From positions 62,314-126,313 of the forward strand of contig NZ_SMZJ02000004.1 in the NCBI RefSeq assembly GCF_004358095.2: a stretch of DNA of 64,000 nt, in the 5' to 3' direction. This DNA comes from Seonamhaeicola sediminis (GTDB lineage Bacteria; Bacteroidota; Bacteroidia; Flavobacteriales; Flavobacteriaceae). The position numbers and the translations under genes were made by a program. A model generated the notes under the pieces. It made no database searches, was not told where the DNA came from, and saw only the letters and a list, made by a program, of their open reading frames with translations. Shown here one piece after another: positions 17,731-26,033 of this stretch. The first letter of the stretch is position 1. Each line of letters opens with the position of its first letter.

Positions 17731-18582
17731 ATGACAACTCTTAATCAAGACATAAAAGATAAATTAAAGCGGCTTAATGTTTTAGAGAAAATCATTGTGG
17801 TTAATGCGGTAGTTTTTGTTATTGAAAAACTATTTAGGCTACACTTAGATTGGCTTAAATTACCTAGTGGGTTTTTAGATTTTATTGTACAACCTTGGAG
17901 TCTTATTTCTTATGCTTTTTTACATGGCGATGTGCTGCATATTCTTTTTAATATGCTTTGGTTGTATTTTATTGGGCGTATGATTTTAAACTTGTTTAGC
18001 CCCAAAATGGCACTGAATATTTATTTTCTAGGGGCTATTTGCGGAGGCTTATTATTTATGTTAGGTTATCAATTGTTTCCTAGTTTGTTTGGTGTTAATG
18101 CTAAACTAGTTGGGGCATCGGCAGCGGTGAGAGCCTTGTTAATATTTGTTTGTGCTTATATGCCAAATCAGGAAGTTAGGTTGATTGTTTTTAATCTCAA
18201 GCTTTGGTATATTGGCGCTGCTATTGTGGTTTTAGATGTTATTGGTTTATTTGGTTTGGTTAATCAAGGTGGGCATCTAGCGCATTTAGGCGGAGCTGTT
18301 TTAGGGTATATCTATGCAAAACAATTAACTAAAGGAACAGATATAGGTAAAGGTTTTGAACGTGTTATGGATACTTTAACGAGTATGTTTAAGCCTTCAA
18401 AAAAAAGCAAATTAAAAACCGTTCATAAAAAGAAAAGTAAAGTAGGGGGGTATACTAAAACAGAGTTTAACGAGTTTAACAACCAGAAAAAAATTGATGT
18501 TATTTTAGATAAAATAAGTAAAAGTGGCTACGATAGTTTAACTGTCGAAGAAAAAGATTTTCTGTTTAGAGCAGGAAAATAG
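17731..18582 (+). CDS. Rhomboid-family intramembrane serine protease, second of two
   Basis: 283 residues. The rhomboid core (about 20-200) keeps the dyad: Ser130 in VGASAAVRA and His185 in GGHLAHLGG. The residue after the AAV motif is Arg where many rhomboids have Gly or Tyr. A basic cytoplasmic tail (about 205-283, rich in Lys) ends in a short helical module (VILDKISKSGYDSLTVEEKD) that I recall as DUF6576. The first rhomboid lacks this tail, so the two are not simple duplicates. Start and stop are one base apart from the neighbour. Confidence 0.92.
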   Translation: MTTLNQDIKDKLKRLNVLEKIIVVNAVVFVIEKLFRLHLDWLKLPSGFLDFIVQPWSLISYAFLHGDVLHILFNMLWLYFIGRMILNLFSPKMALNIYFLGAICGGLLFMLGYQLFPSLFGVNAKLVGASAAVRALLIFVCAYMPNQEVRLIVFNLKLWYIGAAIVVLDVIGLFGLVNQGGHLAHLGGAVLGYIYAKQLTKGTDIGKGFERVMDTLTSMFKPSKKSKLKTVHKKKSKVGGYTKTEFNEFNNQKKIDVILDKISKSGYDSLTVEEKDFLFRAGK

Positions 18583-18645
18583 CAGTCATAATTACCAGAG
18601 AAATTTAAATTAACTTCCCAGTCTTAGATCAACAGTTATCAAACA

Positions 18646-19671
18646 GTGAAAAAGCTTAGTTTTTTAAATAAAATTATTTACTTCATCAACATTGTTTTAG
18701 CCTTGGCTTTACTTTTTTCATTCACGCTGCCGTATCTACCACCTAAAACATTTGCGGTTTTATCAGTACTTAATTTAGGAGTTTCATTATTAATTATTCT
18801 TAATATCTTATTGGCCTTATACTGGTTAATAAGACTTAAAAGACAGTTTGTATTGTCTTTTTTGGTGTTGTTTGTGGGTTATATTTCTTATGGGTCCTTA
18901 TACAAGTTCTCATCTTCAAAGCCAGTAGAAAGTGAAGACAATTTTAAGGTAATGAATTATAACGTTAGGTTGTTTAATTTATACGAATGGATAAAAGAAG
19001 ATGCTATTCAAACTAAAATTGTTGATTTTATAAAAACCGAAGCGCCAGATATTTTAAGTGTTCAGGAATATCATCCACATAAACAAATCAACCTGTCTTT
19101 TTTTAAATACAAATTTGAAAAACTTTCTGGGAAGAAAACTAAATACGGACAAGCCATTTTTTCACAATTCCCGATTGTAAATTCGGGCTCTATTGAGTTT
19201 CCTAATACAGGTAACAATGCCATTTTTACTGATGTTGTAAAAGGAGATGATACCGTAAGGGTTTATAATATTCATTTAGAATCATTAAGAATTAATGCCG
19301 ACGTAGAAAGTCTTAAAAATGAAGATTCTGAAAGGTTATTAAAGCGTATAAGCTCAACATTTAAAATGCAACAGTTTCAGACCGAATTGTTTTTAATACA
19401 CAAAGAACAGTGTAGATATAAGATGATAATCTGTGGTGATTTTAACAACACCGCGTTTTCATATGTTTACAGAAAAATTAAAGGCAATTTAAAAGATACT
19501 TTTAAAGAAGCCGGAAATGGTTTTGGGCGTACTTACAACTTTAAGTTTTTCCCAGTTAGAATTGATTTTATTTTTGCAGATGAAAGGTTTAAAATAAACG
19601 GATTTAAGTCTTATGCAGAAGCGTTTTCAGATCATTTTCCTATAATGACAACGCTAGCTTTAAAAAATTAG
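18646..19671 (+). CDS. Membrane-anchored endonuclease/exonuclease/phosphatase-family protein
   Basis: 341 residues starting at GTG. Three closely spaced N-terminal TM helices (about 8-85) precede an EEP catalytic domain with the expected order: MNYNVRLFN, DILSVQEYHP, YNIHLES, ICGDFNNTAFSYVY, IDFIFAD and SDHFPI. These include the Asp, Glu, Asn and His ligands of the metal site. The domain likely faces outside and may act on a phosphodiester or phosphoester bond. DNA, phospholipid and small-molecule substrates are all possible. It meets the next gene tail to tail with a single base between the stops. Confidence 0.9.
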   Translation: MKKLSFLNKIIYFINIVLALALLFSFTLPYLPPKTFAVLSVLNLGVSLLIILNILLALYWLIRLKRQFVLSFLVLFVGYISYGSLYKFSSSKPVESEDNFKVMNYNVRLFNLYEWIKEDAIQTKIVDFIKTEAPDILSVQEYHPHKQINLSFFKYKFEKLSGKKTKYGQAIFSQFPIVNSGSIEFPNTGNNAIFTDVVKGDDTVRVYNIHLESLRINADVESLKNEDSERLLKRISSTFKMQQFQTELFLIHKEQCRYKMIICGDFNNTAFSYVYRKIKGNLKDTFKEAGNGFGRTYNFKFFPVRIDFIFADERFKINGFKSYAEAFSDHFPIMTTLALKN

Positions 19672-19672
19672 T

Positions 19673-19981
19673 TTACATAAAAGAACAATCTACTACATCG
19701 GCAAGTATGTGGATTACCAATCCTAATCCAATCAATCGGGTTTTTTTCGGGATTAGCAATAAAATATAAAACGCCATAGCGAAATACGAGTGCAGCGGAT
19801 GAAAATTAATACTACACCTGTTAGGATTGAAAATAGGCGTTGCTAGTAGATGGTCTAAATCTATTAACATACCCAAAATCATAATAAGATAAGCCATCAT
19901 CCATTTAGGCTTATACCACACTAAAGCTAAAACTAAAGGCATTAAAAAATGACAACCGTAATGTAAAATAGGTTGTAACAT
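19673..19981 (-). CDS. Small membrane protein, DUF6122 / YdjM-like hydrolase family
   Basis: 102 residues with three or four hydrophobic helices. Conserved metal-ligand-like residues are spread as HYGCH (7-11), DLDH (in LGMLIDLDHLLA), HPLHS and HILADVVD. This pattern resembles the YdjM-type membrane-bound predicted metal hydrolases, and I recall the family as DUF6122; activity is not established. The start overlaps the WbqC-family stop by one base. Confidence 0.78.
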   Translation of the reverse strand: MLQPILHYGCHFLMPLVLALVWYKPKWMMAYLIMILGMLIDLDHLLATPIFNPNRCSINFHPLHSYFAMAFYILLLIPKKTRLIGLGLVIHILADVVDCSFM

Positions 19982-20604
19982 TACAAAGGCCTTATGGTTT
20001 GAGATTCTAAGTAAATTAAGCTGTTAGGGCCTTCATTAAATAACAAATCCAAGATGTTTAAGTTGCTAATAAAACCATGTTTGTTACTAAAAACTTGGGT
20101 ATAAGATTCAAATGGTTGTGGTTGTTCCTTTTTTGCATTTACCAAATATCTATAATCTATTTTATCTTCAATAGTTTTTTCAAAAGATTGAGATTCAGAA
20201 ACGTTTAAGTGTAATTGTAAACAATCACAGATAACCTCAAAGCATTTTAGGTTAAAATCTAAAATATAGTTGGTTTTTTGATGAAATAAAGGCTGAATAT
20301 CATCTTCATAAAATTCAAAAAAAGGAGAGGTTCTGTATGCTGAAAGTAATGATTTCCAGTGATTTGATTGCCACTGTGCTTCATTAAAAATTTTTACATC
20401 TTTATATTTTTGTCGATTTTTTTGCGAATGAACCACAGGGATATTTAGGGTTTGCCTGCCATTGGCTCCATAGATATGGGTGCGGTTTCTATAAGTCTGT
20501 TTTAAAAAGTTATCATGCACCTCAAACACAACGTCATCCGCCTGTACCATAGCTACAAAATGAGTTATGCTAGGGAAGTATGTTGGATGGATGATTATGT
20601 TCAT
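19981..20604 (-). CDS. WbqC-family protein
   Basis: 207 residues of the WbqC-like family: N-terminal HPTYFPSITHFVAM, then the conserved FLKQTYRNRTHIYGANG and LNIPVVHSQ, and a WQSNHWKSLLSAY helix. WbqC-like proteins are linked to O-antigen and other polysaccharide clusters, but their reaction is not known. Here no glycan genes are adjacent; it sits in an operon with lepB (one base after) and the small YdjM-like gene, an order I recall from other flavobacteria. Confidence 0.88.
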   Translation of the reverse strand: MNIIIHPTYFPSITHFVAMVQADDVVFEVHDNFLKQTYRNRTHIYGANGRQTLNIPVVHSQKNRQKYKDVKIFNEAQWQSNHWKSLLSAYRTSPFFEFYEDDIQPLFHQKTNYILDFNLKCFEVICDCLQLHLNVSESQSFEKTIEDKIDYRYLVNAKKEQPQPFESYTQVFSNKHGFISNLNILDLLFNEGPNSLIYLESQTIRPL

Positions 20605-20605
20605 T

Positions 20606-22183
20606 TTAGGCTTTAGCCTTTTTGCGTTTACGCCATTTATTGAAGGCTATTGAACCGAACAGAATGATTAGAAAAGGAATAAAATACGAAGTTGCTTTAC
20701 CGCTACCACTAACAGTTGTAAAGAAACGCTCCCAACGTGGGTTTTTAATACCATCCCAGCTCATCCAAATGAAAACGGGTTTTCCAACAACGTGGTCAAA
20801 CGGTACAAATCCCCATGCACGGGCGTCTATTGAGTTATGACGGTTATCACCCATCATCCAATAGTAGTTTTGTTTAAACGTATAGGTGTTGGCTACTTTT
20901 CCATTAATTAAAATCTGATTGCCTTTTACCTCTAATTTGTTATGTTCATATTCTGAAATAACACGTTTGTAAAGGGGTAAAACTTCTAAATTTATGTCAA
21001 TGGTTTTGTCTTTTTCGGGAATATAAAGTGGACCAAAGAAATCTCTATTCCAAGTATAATTTGGGTCGTGAGGAAAAATCTCTGAGTCTCTTTCTCCTTT
21101 AGGTTGTTTATTTGGGGTAATACCACCAACGTTAGGATGGTTTTTAAATTTGGATAAGGCTTCGTCAGAAATCGCAGAGAAAAGATATGTGTTATTATTG
21201 TTGATAATACCAAAACCATCCGTAATATCATAGCGTTTCTTCATGATTTCGGGATTAAATTGATGTGTTTTGGGTTGCACAAGGTAACTAAACTGTAGGT
21301 GCGCTCTGTCTGGTAATACATTTTGCTCACCGTTTATATAAACGTAACCGTCTCTAACTTCTAGAGTATCACCAGGTATTCCAACACAACGTTTTACTAA
21401 ATTGGTTTTCTTGTCAATTGGCTTGTAATAATTTCTATCAGGATGGAAATTATTCATATCCAACAAGGTGTCTGCAGGTTGATTAAAAACAACAATATCG
21501 TTTCGCTCAATCTTTTCAAACCCCGGAATTCTTAAATAGGGTAGTTGCAACTTGTTTATCCATGAATTACTATCTTTATGGTCATCAAATAAATAAGATT
21601 TTGCCCCTAATTTTGGTATGGTATCATGTACCATAGGCGCTGCAACGGTTGTCATTGGAACTCTAGCACCGTAATGAAACTTGCTTACAAAAAGAAAGTC
21701 GCCCACCAATAAAGATTTTTCTAAAGATGATGAAGGAATGGTAAATGGTTGCATAAAATAAGTATGCACAATGGTAGCGGCAACAATAGCGAATAGAATA
21801 GAACTAGTCCACTCACCCGATGATGATTTAGGATTTAAATCACGGTTTTCAACGTATTTAACATCAGCAACATAGTTTAAATAATAGTTGTAAAATCCTA
21901 GAGTAACAATGGCTAAAAAGGTATCTGCTATTTTATTTTTACCAAAGCTTCTGGCAGTTTCAACCCAAACAATTATAAGCATAATTAAGTTTACAATGGG
22001 AAGAAATAACAAGATTATCCACCACCATGGACGGTTGATAATTTTCATTAAAACAACGCCATTATATATGGGCGCAAAAGCTTCCCAAGCTTGTCTTCCA
22101 GCTTTAATGTATAGTTTCCAAGTACCTAAACCATGAATTACTTGAATAATTAAAATGAATATAAACCATTGCATTAATGTCAT
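20606..22183 (-). CDS. lepB: Signal peptidase I
   Basis: Cleaves Sec and Tat signal peptides on the outer face of the inner membrane. 525 residues, much longer than most LepB. About 100 N-terminal residues form extra hydrophobic helices ahead of the catalytic part. The serine is S153 in TIPSSSLEKSLLVGDF and the general-base lysine is K264 in LVKRCVGIPGDTLEV; both line up with E. coli S90 and K145. MGDNRHNSIDARAWGFVP is the family's fourth box. Large inserts between the boxes (about 280-440) are typical of Bacteroidota. Confidence 0.95.
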   Translation of the reverse strand: MTLMQWFIFILIIQVIHGLGTWKLYIKAGRQAWEAFAPIYNGVVLMKIINRPWWWIILLFLPIVNLIMLIIVWVETARSFGKNKIADTFLAIVTLGFYNYYLNYVADVKYVENRDLNPKSSSGEWTSSILFAIVAATIVHTYFMQPFTIPSSSLEKSLLVGDFLFVSKFHYGARVPMTTVAAPMVHDTIPKLGAKSYLFDDHKDSNSWINKLQLPYLRIPGFEKIERNDIVVFNQPADTLLDMNNFHPDRNYYKPIDKKTNLVKRCVGIPGDTLEVRDGYVYINGEQNVLPDRAHLQFSYLVQPKTHQFNPEIMKKRYDITDGFGIINNNNTYLFSAISDEALSKFKNHPNVGGITPNKQPKGERDSEIFPHDPNYTWNRDFFGPLYIPEKDKTIDINLEVLPLYKRVISEYEHNKLEVKGNQILINGKVANTYTFKQNYYWMMGDNRHNSIDARAWGFVPFDHVVGKPVFIWMSWDGIKNPRWERFFTTVSGSGKATSYFIPFLIILFGSIAFNKWRKRKKAKA

Positions 22184-22220
22184 AATCTTGCTCTATTGAT
22201 AATTGTCTAATGACAATTGA

Positions 22221-22518
22221 TTAATTTTTGAGGTTCAAATTTGCAGTTTTTCTTGATGAAATAAAAATTTTGGTTAATTGATTAGCTTCATTTAACAAAG
22301 ATTTACAAGTTTCTTTTGGTATTAAAACTTCATCTACAATAAATTCAATTTAAAAGAAGCTTTCATCAACTTCCTCTATAATTAGCCGCCACAGAAGTGC
22401 AGCATCTTATTAATTATTCTTTGATGTGATTTCTAAGAAATGTATTTGGCAATGAAACTGCTAACTTAACGCAATCATGTGAAAATATTTTTGTTCTGTC
22501 TTTTAAATCATTAGTCAT
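22221..22518 (-). pseudogene. Decayed four-helix-bundle (23S rRNA intervening-sequence type) protein gene
   Basis: Read on the minus strand from the ATG at 22518, the frame gives MTNDLKDRTKIFSHDCVKLA, then a TAA, then LIRCCTSVAANYR. After a frameshift it continues EEVDESFF, another TAA, IEFIVDEVLIP, then LLNEANQLTKIFISSRKTA. This is the ordered signature of the S23/four-helix-bundle family. About 20 codons are missing between ANYR and EEVDE. Two in-frame stops plus a shift mark it as a pseudogene. Intact members run about 120 residues and are often horizontally spread. It fills most of the 355-bp space between lepB and dapB. Confidence 0.82.
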
Positions 22519-22538
22519 TATTCAATTGACAATTATCA

Positions 22539-23243
22539 TTAAAGATATAAAACGTCCTTCATTGAAAACACACCCGTTTTTCCAACAAGCCATTCAGCGG
22601 CTACAACGGCTCCTAATGCAAACCCTTGCCTATTATGTGCTATATGCTCTATATTAATACTGTCAACTTCGCTTTTGTAATTCACAGAATGCGTTCCCGG
22701 AACATCTTCAATACGTTTGGCAGCAATAGGAATTGTAGTTTCCTTGTCAGTGTTATCTAATTCCCAAGCATCATAATTTTTGTTGTTTTCAATAACACCC
22801 TCGGCCAATGTAATGGCTGTTCCGCTGGGAGCATCTAATTTTTTTATATGATGAATTTCTTCCATTGTTACTTGATACTGACTTAAATTACTCATCATCT
22901 TTGCTAGTGTTTTATTTAACTCAAAGAAGATGTTAACACCTAAACTAAAGTTTGAAGCGTAAATAAAAGCACCCTTTTTTTTATTACAAAGCGCAACGGC
23001 TTCATCATAATGTTCTAGCCACCCCGTGGTTCCAGAAACTACAGGTACCCCATTGTAGAGACAGTTAGTGATATTACCGAATGCAGCAGTAGGTAAGCTA
23101 AAATCTATTGCAACATCGGCCTCCGTTATATCATAGTCTTTATCATCTTTATCAATTTTTAGAATAACATCATGCCCTCTACTAATTGCTATTTTCTCTA
23201 TGGTTTGTCCCATGCGTCCGTATCCTAATAAAGCAATTTTCAT
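22539..23243 (-). CDS. dapB: 4-hydroxy-tetrahydrodipicolinate reductase
   Basis: NAD(P)H-dependent step of lysine and meso-diaminopimelate synthesis. I use the ATG at 23243, which gives MKIALLGYGRMGQ, the usual family N-terminus; an ATG 30 bp upstream would add ten atypical residues. With that start the protein has 234 residues. Motifs: GYGRMG for the cofactor, SGTTGW, the catalytic EIHHIKKLDAPSGTA box, and a C-terminal HNRQGFALGAVVAAEWL. It follows the DUF5683 gene by about 40 bp and is likely co-transcribed with parA and parB. Confidence 0.95.
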   Translation of the reverse strand: MKIALLGYGRMGQTIEKIAISRGHDVILKIDKDDKDYDITEADVAIDFSLPTAAFGNITNCLYNGVPVVSGTTGWLEHYDEAVALCNKKKGAFIYASNFSLGVNIFFELNKTLAKMMSNLSQYQVTMEEIHHIKKLDAPSGTAITLAEGVIENNKNYDAWELDNTDKETTIPIAAKRIEDVPGTHSVNYKSEVDSINIEHIAHNRQGFALGAVVAAEWLVGKTGVFSMKDVLYL

Positions 23244-23283
23244 TTTGTAAAATTTTATATTTGTTATGTCCATATATTATGGA

Positions 23284-23901
23284 CTAGAATTTTAAATTTA
23301 AGGTTAGTCCAACGTTACTTTTGGCATCAAACTCATTGAATTTGTAATGAGGAGCTAAAGATAAGTTTTCATCTACATTATATTGCAATAAATGAGCATC
23401 AACATTGGCATCAATGATATTTAAGGCGTAGATACCAAGTGTTACTAAAAGCGATATTTCTTTGTTTCTTCGGTAAAATTCCTGACCACGCTCCAATCCT
23501 TGTGTGGTTACTCTGGGAGAAGATAGTTGATTACCGTTAGAATCAAAATAAAATTCATCATCAGTAAAACCTGCTAAACGTCTCTTGTAAGCATCGCGGT
23601 AACGATTATATTCTTTATTGTTATTGGTGTAAAAGTAAATTCCGGTTCCCAAGGCACCATACACAATAGGTATTTTCCAGTATCTTTTATTGTAGGCTTG
23701 TCCTAAACCGGGTAAAATTGCCGAATAAAAAGCAGCTTTTGCCGGTGATAATGGGTTTATAGGCTCTCTAGTGAGTACGCTATCTATAACTATTTCTTTT
23801 GGAAGTTTTTTGCGTTTTGTTTTCTTCTCTTTTTCTTGAGCTACTACCGAAAAACAAAATAAGAAGGCAAATACACTTAATATTACCGATTTATTTAGCA
23901 C
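23284..23901 (-). CDS. DUF5683 exported protein
   Basis: 205 residues from a GTG start overlapping the parB stop. A clear signal peptide (MLNKSVILSVFAFLFCFSVVAQ) is followed by a basic stretch (KEKKTKRKKLPKE) and the DUF5683 core (SPAKAAFYSAILPGLGQAYNKRYWKIP). Two hydrophobic segments (about 80-92 and 150-165) may insert in a membrane, and the C-terminus ends in beta-like NVGLTLNLKF. The role is unknown. The parA-parB-DUF5683-dapB order recurs in flavobacteria, in my recollection. Confidence 0.87.
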   Translation of the reverse strand: MLNKSVILSVFAFLFCFSVVAQEKEKKTKRKKLPKEIVIDSVLTREPINPLSPAKAAFYSAILPGLGQAYNKRYWKIPIVYGALGTGIYFYTNNNKEYNRYRDAYKRRLAGFTDDEFYFDSNGNQLSSPRVTTQGLERGQEFYRRNKEISLLVTLGIYALNIIDANVDAHLLQYNVDENLSLAPHYKFNEFDAKSNVGLTLNLKF

Positions 23902-24799
23902 CTTGAATTAATTTTTTAATACGATTAAAGTCCTCTTCAGAATGAAAAGGAATGGTGATTTTTCCTTTTCCATTTTTAGAGACTTTAACGTCAATTTTAT
24001 GCCCAAAGTATTCTGAAAAGATACTAACCCCTTTTTTGATGTATTTGGGAGTCTCTTCTTTATTTTCTTTTGAAGGAATTTGAACTTCTTTAGAGGTGTT
24101 AAAGTTTCTAATTAAGGTTTCGGTAGCTCTTACAGAAAGTTCATTTTCTAATACTTTTTCGTAAATATCAAGTTGAGATGCCTGATCTTCAACCGCAATG
24201 AGTGCTCGTCCATGCCCCATAGATATAAAACCATCGCGCATACCGGTTTGAATAATAGGGTCTAATTTTAAAAGCCTGAGATAATTTGTGATTGTGGAAC
24301 GCTTTTTACCAACACGTTCACTTAACTGTTCCTGAGTAAGTTGTATTTCATCAATTAATCGCTGGTATGAGAGTGCAATTTCAATGGGGTCTAAATCTTG
24401 CCGTTGAATATTTTCAACTAAGGCCATTTCTAAGGACTCCTGATCGTTTGCAATTCTTACATAAGCAGGAATAGCTTCTAAACCAACTAATTTAGATGCT
24501 CTAAAACGACGCTCACCTGAAACCAACTGGTATTTATTGAAACCTAATTTTCTAACGGTAATTGGTTGAATTATACCCAACTCTTTTATAGAGGTAGCCA
24601 ATTCCTCTAAGGATTCTTCACTAAAATTGGTTCTAGGTTGAAATGGGTTAACTTCAATAAAATCTAAATCAAGCTCTATAATATTACCAATAACTTTATC
24701 TGCATCTTTATCCTGAACCGATTGTATGTCATTATCTGGATCTTTTAAAAGTGCTGATAAACCTCTACCTAAAGCTTGTTTTTTGGTTGCTTTGGCCAT
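23891..24799 (-). CDS. parB: Chromosome-partitioning protein ParB
   Basis: parS-binding CTPase clamp that organises the replication-origin region. 302 residues: the N-terminal ParA-interacting segment KQALGRGLSALL, the ParB/Srx domain with GERRFR (95-100), which binds CTP, the NIQRQDLDPIE helix, the helix-turn-helix LSERVGKKRSTITNYLRL, and a C-terminal dimerisation helix. It overlaps the DUF5683 gene by 11 bp and starts 2 bp after parA. I searched by eye for parS-like GTTTCACGTGAAAC palindromes and found none in the window. Confidence 0.96.
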   Translation of the reverse strand: MAKATKKQALGRGLSALLKDPDNDIQSVQDKDADKVIGNIIELDLDFIEVNPFQPRTNFSEESLEELATSIKELGIIQPITVRKLGFNKYQLVSGERRFRASKLVGLEAIPAYVRIANDQESLEMALVENIQRQDLDPIEIALSYQRLIDEIQLTQEQLSERVGKKRSTITNYLRLLKLDPIIQTGMRDGFISMGHGRALIAVEDQASQLDIYEKVLENELSVRATETLIRNFNTSKEVQIPSKENKEETPKYIKKGVSIFSEYFGHKIDVKVSKNGKGKITIPFHSEEDFNRIKKLIQGAK

Positions 24800-24801
24800 T
24801 T

Positions 24802-25566
24802 TTAAGCGTTTTTATTGATAATTTCTTTTGCCAAACTTAAGTAATTGTTGGCACCTTTGCTACTGGCATCATAATTAATTATGCTTTCACCATAACTAGG
24901 CGCTTCACTTAAACGCACATTTCTTTGAATGATAGTTTGGAAAACCATATTATTAAAATGCTTTTGGACTTCTTCTACCACTTGATTAGATAAACGTAAA
25001 CGCGAATCGTACATGGTTAACAGTAAACCTTCAATATCTAAATCTTGATTGTGGATTTTTTGAACACTTTTAATGGTATTTAGTAATTTACCTAAACCTT
25101 CCAAAGCAAAGTATTCGCATTGTATTGGAATAATTACCGCATCGGCAGCCGTTAATGCGTTAAGGGTTAATAAACCCAATGATGGTGCACAATCTATTAA
25201 AATATAGTCATATGCATCCTTAATTGATGCAATGGCTGTTTTCAACATATATTCACGAGACTCTTTATCAACCAGTTCAATTTCAATAGCAACTAAATCT
25301 ATGTGAGCTGGAATAATATCTAGGTTAGGAGTTTCGGTTTTTATTATAGCTTCTTTAGCAGAATTAGAGTGTTCTAAAAGCTGATAAGTACCTACCTCCA
25401 CTGTTTCAACATCAATACCAATTCCAGAAGTTGCATTAGCTTGTGGGTCAGCATCAATTAATAATACTTTTTTCTCTAAAACACCCAGAGATGCTGCTAA
25501 ATTAATAGATGTTGTTGTTTTTCCAACACCACCTTTTTGATTAGCAATTGCTATGATTTTACCCAT
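24802..25566 (-). CDS. parA: Chromosome-partitioning ATPase ParA (Soj)
   Basis: Deviant-Walker ATPase that forms nucleoid-bound gradients to move ParB-parS complexes. 254 residues. The P-loop KGGVGKTTTS near residue 11 carries the signature lysine. DADPQANATSG and the Walker B-like YILIDCAPSLGLLTLNAL follow. It lacks an N-terminal HTH, which fits a chromosomal Soj-type rather than a type Ia plasmid ParA. It heads the parA-parB-DUF5683-dapB unit. Confidence 0.96.
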   Translation of the reverse strand: MGKIIAIANQKGGVGKTTTSINLAASLGVLEKKVLLIDADPQANATSGIGIDVETVEVGTYQLLEHSNSAKEAIIKTETPNLDIIPAHIDLVAIEIELVDKESREYMLKTAIASIKDAYDYILIDCAPSLGLLTLNALTAADAVIIPIQCEYFALEGLGKLLNTIKSVQKIHNQDLDIEGLLLTMYDSRLRLSNQVVEEVQKHFNNMVFQTIIQRNVRLSEAPSYGESIINYDASSKGANNYLSLAKEIINKNA

Positions 25567-25691
25567 TAAACGATTTGGTTTATTAAGTGGTAAAAATACA
25601 ATTATTTATGAGTAATAAAAACGTAACTTGTTAACAGTGTAACAAATATTGTGGTATCTATTTTTAATTGATACTATTTAAAAGATTTGCA

Positions 25692-25964
25692 CTATTTCTG
25701 GCTAGAACCAGATGGTTTTTCTTTGTAATCTTCAAAGGTATTTTCCTCTGTAAGAACAGCGTCAAAAACATCTCTGGTTTGCACTACTCTTAAGGGCATT
25801 TCACAAACATCGCAAACACCGTTTCTTGAATATTTTTTAACAGGTTCACAATTCATAGGGCAACTATATTGAGGTTCAAGCTCTATCGCTTCTTCAGTGC
25901 TCTTTGGAGCAAAATCTGGTGAAGCACTTTTAGCAGAATGAAAGATTGGAATAATCATCACCAT
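25692..25964 (-). CDS. Small membrane-anchored protein with a heavy-metal-binding-like domain, start uncertain
   Basis: From the first ATG (25964) the protein has 90 residues, but this cuts a TM helix in half. The frame stays open upstream to the mutB stop and would add FEKKKIIIIALIIFVLITI, a clear membrane anchor, with no ATG, GTG or TTG in frame. A TTG at 26020 is out of frame by one base across a run of seven A (see findings). The soluble part has four cysteines in YSCPMNC and NGVCDVCEMPLRVV, like the YTCPMHP-x-CPxCGM heavy-metal-binding domain. Its place after mutB suggests only co-transcription. Confidence 0.7.
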   Translation of the reverse strand: MVMIIPIFHSAKSASPDFAPKSTEEAIELEPQYSCPMNCEPVKKYSRNGVCDVCEMPLRVVQTRDVFDAVLTEENTFEDYKEKPSGSSQK

Positions 25965-26033
25965 AATTGTAATAAGAACAAAAATAATGAGAGCAATTAT
26001 GATGATTTTCTTTTTTTCAAAGGGATATAAGGT

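Noticed and set aside
23891-25566. Replication origin near parAB
   Set aside because: No dnaA, no DnaA-box cluster and no parS palindrome seen, so no origin is claimed.
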